DNA of 64,000 nucleotides from Limnephilus marmoratus (taxonomy: Eukaryota > Arthropoda > Insecta > Trichoptera > Limnephilidae). The position numbers were made by a program, and so were the translations under genes. Below the pieces are notes generated by a model. That model did no database searches and had not been told where the DNA came from. It saw only the letters and a list, made by a program, of their open reading frames with translations. Shown here piece by piece: positions 61,290 through 64,000 of this stretch (the stretch's first letter is position 1; every line of letters starts with the position of its first letter). The DNA lies in the NCBI GenBank assembly GCA_917880885.1, contig OU862928.1:36444962-36508961 (forward strand), given 5' to 3'.

Positions 61290-64000
61290 TTATAATTTAA
61301 CAATGAGGGAGAGCAACACGTCCGTTACACTCCCCCCGTGCTGCTTGTCTGCACTAGTCATCAGGACGTGTCGAACGATGAGTAGGTGAAGCTGCATAGG
61401 CGGGAACGACAGGATCCCAGCGGGCTTCACGGCAGGTCGGGTGTAGACTGCGGGGCTCGTCTGGATTCGGGCTGTCCTCTCTCGGCCATCTGCGGCGGTG
61501 GTGTCGTCCAGGACTCGGCCGTGTGGTCGGCTGATGTGGAGCATCACGGGGTCCATGACAGCCAGCAAATTTTTCCTTTTGCTGGGGTTGATTGGCTCCC
61601 CCCGTGTGAAGAGCGCCACTTCTTTGATGGTGGCATTGCTGGGGCAGGGCGGGCTCGTCTTCGCTGCGCCGATAACAGGTATCACGAATGTGGTAGTGAT
61701 ACTGCTGGGGCAGGGCGGGCTCGTCTTCGCTGCGGCAATGATGAGCACTACTGACGTGGTAGTGATACTGCTGGGGCAGGACGGGCTCGTCTTCGCTGCG
61801 CCGATAACAAGCATCACGAACGTGGTAGTGATACTGCTGGGGCAGGGCGGGCTCGTCTTCGCTGCGCCGATGAGGAAAACCACTGTTATGACAGCGGAAT
61901 GTGGTTGGTCATCCATCTGGGCCAGTGCTTGGTATCTCTGTTCGCGCAGAGGTACGGATCCAGCAGGTGCTCTCTGCTGATCGGCTGACTGTGCAGAGCT
62001 GGCTGTCCGGTGGAGCCCGGGTGAGGGCGGCCCGGGGCCAGAAGGTCCAGGTGGCAACAAATCCCACTGCTCTGGCAGCGGTGCGGATCCGGCAGATGCT
62101 CTCTGCTGGTCGGCTGGCTGCCTCTGATAGAGCAGGGGTAGGGGCGGTCCGGGGCCAGAAGGTCCAGACGGCAGTGAGTACAACTGCTCCGGCAGTGGTG
62201 CGGATCCGGCAGGGTCCGGGGTCACGAAGCTGGCCCTTCTCGGGGCCGCAAAACTGGCCCTTCTTGGGGCCGCAAAACTGGCCCTTAATGGGGCCGCAGA
62301 ACTGGCTCTTCCTGGGTTGTAGGAAGGGGGCGGCGGCGGAGGGTCTTCAGGCCCTAGCTGCGCCAGTGATGCATATGGTCCAACGGGCTTCTCCGGTGCG
62401 GCTTCACGTTGCCTCTTGTCGAGCAGAGGTACGGGCGGCACGGGGCCGGATGGTCCAGGCTGCATCCAAATTTCCTGGAGTCGCCAAGGTTCTCCTTGGT
62501 CCGGAACTGAGCGTTCGGTTGGCTCAAGGACTGCACCAGCTTGGGCAGGCTCTGCTGCTGCTGGTGGTGCATACCTCTGGTCCACCAGAGGTACAGGTTC
62601 GGCAGGCTCTTCACGTACGGCTTCTCGGTACCTCTGTTCGAGCGGAGGTACGGGCGGTACGGGGCCGGCAGGACCAGGTTGGGCAGGAGCTGCTGCTGCT
62701 GCTGGTAGTCGGTACTGCTGTTTGTGCAGCGGTACTGGCTGTGATGGCCCAGGTGGTGTCCACTGGGCGTGTGATGATGGTCCCTCAACGTTGTAGTAAG
62801 GGGGCGGCGGCAGGGGGCCTCCAGGCCCTGGCTGCGCCGGCAAGGCGTACCTCTGGTCCACCAGAGGTACAGGTCCAACGGGCGTCTCTCGTACGGCGGT
62901 ACGCGGCCTCTGGTCCACCAGAGGTGCGGGCGGTACGGGGCCGGAAGGTCCATGCTGCATCCATCCTTGACCCTCATTGTGATGAGGGGGCGGCGGCGGA
63001 GGGCTCTCAGGCCCTGGCTGCGCCGGTGAGGCGTACCTCTGGTCCACCAGAGGCACAGGTCCGACAGGCATCTCTCGTACGGCGGTACGCGGCCTCTGGT
63101 CCACCAGAGGTGCGGGCGGTACGGGGCCGGAAGGTCCAGGCGGCATCCATCGGGGACTGCTGCCATAGTAGTTGAGGGGCTGCGGCAGGGGGGCTCCAGG
63201 CCCTGGCTGCGTCAGCGAGGCGTACCTCTGGTCTACCAGAGGCACCGGTCCAACGGGCATCTCACGTACGGCGGTACGCGGCCTCTGGTCCACCAGAGGT
63301 GCGGGCGGTACGGGGCCGGAAGGTCCAGGCGGCATCCGTCGGGGACTGCTGCCATAGTTGAGGGGCGGCGGCGGAGGGCCTTCAGGTCCTAGCTGCGCCG
63401 GCGAGGCGTACCTCTGGTTCACCAGAGGCACAGGTCCGACAGGCATCTCTCGTACGGCGGTACGCGGCCTCTGGTCCACCAGAGGTGCGGGCGGTACGGG
63501 GCCGGCAGGACCAGGTTGTATCCATGTTGGATCCCCTTTGTAGTGAGGGGGCGGCGGCGGAGGGTCTTCAGGCCCTAGCTGCGCCAGTGAGGCGTACCTC
63601 TGGTCCACCAGAGGCACAGGTCCAACGGGCATCTCACGTACGGCTTCACGTTGCCTCTGGTCGAGCAGAGGTACGGGCGGTACCGGGCCGGAAGGTCCAG
63701 GTGGCATCCATCTTGGACTGCCATAATGAGGGGGTGGCGGCGGAGGGTCTTCAGGCCCTAGCTGCGCCAGCGAGGCGTACCTCTGGTCCACCAGAGGCAC
63801 AGGTCCAACGGGCATCTCACGTACGGCGGTACGCGGCCTCTGGTCCACCAGAGGTGCGGGCGGTACGGGGCCGGAAGGTCCAGGCGGCATCCATCTTGGA
63901 CTGCCTTGGTTGCTTGGCTGCGGGGCTCGGCTATCTCGTGCCGGCCCTGAAGCATGATGAGGCTGCATCCATGTTGAGTCATGGCTGCTTGGCTGCGGGG
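61290..64000 (-). CDS. Proline-rich repetitive reading frame, 5'-partial
   Basis: The minus-strand frame is open from the right edge to a TAA at 61290. The first ATG in the window, at 63968, is inside repeat-like sequence, so the true start lies outside. From the N-terminus: about seven units of 61-63 residues of the type SPRWMPPGPSGPVPPAPL, VDQRPRTAVREMPVGPVPLV, DQRYASLAQLGPEDPPPPPP; then four units of 8 residues (RASFAAPR); then four of 22 residues (GAAKTSPPCPSSITTT...); then about 100 non-repetitive residues. All periods are multiples of three (183-189, 24 and 66 bp). I see no signal peptide, transmembrane segment or catalytic motif. The last codons run into the LTR start, so it may be the 3' ORF of an LTR element or a host exon joined to one. 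Function unknown. Confidence 0.55.
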   Translation of the reverse strand, partial: PQPSSHDSTWMQPHHASGPARDSRAPQPSNQGSPRWMPPGPSGPVPPAPLVDQRPRTAVREMPVGPVPLVDQRYASLAQLGPEDPPPPPPHYGSPRWMPPGPSGPVPPVPLLDQRQREAVREMPVGPVPLVDQRYASLAQLGPEDPPPPPPHYKGDPTWIQPGPAGPVPPAPLVDQRPRTAVREMPVGPVPLVNQRYASPAQLGPEGPPPPPLNYGSSPRRMPPGPSGPVPPAPLVDQRPRTAVREMPVGPVPLVDQRYASLTQPGPGAPLPQPLNYYGSSPRWMPPGPSGPVPPAPLVDQRPRTAVREMPVGPVPLVDQRYASPAQPGPESPPPPPPHHNEGQGWMQHGPSGPVPPAPLVDQRPRTAVRETPVGPVPLVDQRYALPAQPGPGGPLPPPPYYNVEGPSSHAQWTPPGPSQPVPLHKQQYRLPAAAAAPAQPGPAGPVPPVPPLEQRYREAVREEPAEPVPLVDQRYAPPAAAEPAQAGAVLEPTERSVPDQGEPWRLQEIWMQPGPSGPVPPVPLLDKRQREAAPEKPVGPYASLAQLGPEDPPPPPPSYNPGRASSAAPLRASFAAPRRASFAAPRRASFVTPDPAGSAPLPEQLYSLPSGPSGPGPPLPLLYQRQPADQQRASAGSAPLPEQWDLLPPGPSGPGPPSPGLHRTASSAQSADQQRAPAGSVPLREQRYQALAQMDDQPHSAVITVVFLIGAAKTSPPCPSSITTTFVMLVIGAAKTSPSCPSSITTTSVVLIIAAAKTSPPCPSSITTTFVIPVIGAAKTSPPCPSNATIKEVALFTRGEPINPSKRKNLLAVMDPVMLHISRPHGRVLDDTTAADGRERTARIQTSPAVYTRPAVKPAGILSFPPMQLHLLIVRHVLMTSADKQHGGSVTDVLLSLIVKL

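Larger units (their letters stand above)
60045..61329 (-). repeat. Long LTR (about 1285 bp) with serial hairpins
   Basis: On the minus strand it starts TGTAACGGACGTGTTGC directly after GCACGGGGGGAG (polypurine-like) and ends TTTACTCTACA before a primer-binding-like site. Near its 3' end are a TATA box (GGGTATAAAAGGGCGC, about 60105-60120) and AATAAAG (about 60090), as in insect LTRs. Between lie four stem-loops (near 60500, 60675, 60865 and 61250) and a 20-bp minisatellite. Only one copy is in the window, so the LTR call rests on structure. Confidence 0.5.

Noticed and set aside
62354..63166. 270-codon minus-strand frame inside the proline-rich region
   Set aside because: It is the +1/-1 shadow of the same repeats (LPAPYRPHLWWTRG units) and does not extend through the whole array as the proline-rich frame does.
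61386..63175. Long plus-strand open frames (up to 424 codons) opposite the proline-rich frame
   Set aside because: They are antisense shadows of the GC-rich repeats: alanine/valine/arginine-rich, and the repeat periods fit the minus frame with its PLVDQR and PPPPPP units.

Overview
This window looks like repeat-rich, AT-rich nuclear DNA from an insect. Lepidoptera fits best, but that is inference: there are TTAGG-type motifs, many short TAGG/ACCT runs, ends of the CCGGGTCAGCTAGT kind, and jockey/RTE/CR1-like LINEs, Ty3/gypsy LTR elements, hAT, mariner and TTAA-flanked miniature elements. There are no rRNA genes, CRISPR arrays or bacterial-style operons, and I saw no complete ordinary host gene. 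The only non-mobile coding candidates are a small terminal exon (59106-59177, minus) and a long proline-rich repetitive reading frame that runs off the right edge (61290-64000, minus).

Layout. 1-5643: a minus-strand LTR retroelement with no recognisable gag/pol, cut by the left edge. 5644-13149: mostly decayed repeats, including Helitron-like, LINE, tRNA-SINE and RTE 3' pieces and a first copy of 'SINE-A'. 13150-20233: one minus-strand LINE split by a full-length gypsy element (13809-19011, 5-bp target duplication TAGAC) and by a solo LTR (19290-20021, target duplication TTAT). 20639-24997: a TIR element carrying a LINE 3' end, an RTE 3' end, a 36-bp minisatellite, SINE-A and a Helitron-like element. 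25600-30145: three hAT elements, one nested in another, all with 8-bp target duplications. 30257-34531: SINE pieces, two Helitron-like elements with purine tracts, and two miniature elements with C/G homopolymers.

32972-38372: a region bounded by inverted 17-mers that holds an internally deleted LINE with fused ORF1/ORF2. 38560-42222: SINE-A, a 28-bp satellite, and three inverted-repeat elements, two with long perfect hairpins and one with a tRNA-like sequence. 42955-57685: many TTAA-flanked miniature elements, two broken mariners, and large minisatellites. 58240-64000: a minisatellite, the putative exon, a long LTR whose hairpins vary in a compensated way, and the proline-rich frame.

How the parts relate. 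Most of the sequence is a record of successive insertions. SINE-A shares its 3' hairpin tail with a LINE found in the same window (20.8 kb), which suggests that LINE family mobilises it. The gypsy LTRs differ at two of about 275 positions by eye, so that insertion is recent. No computation was run: all identities and boundaries are by eye, and family names rest on recognised motifs.
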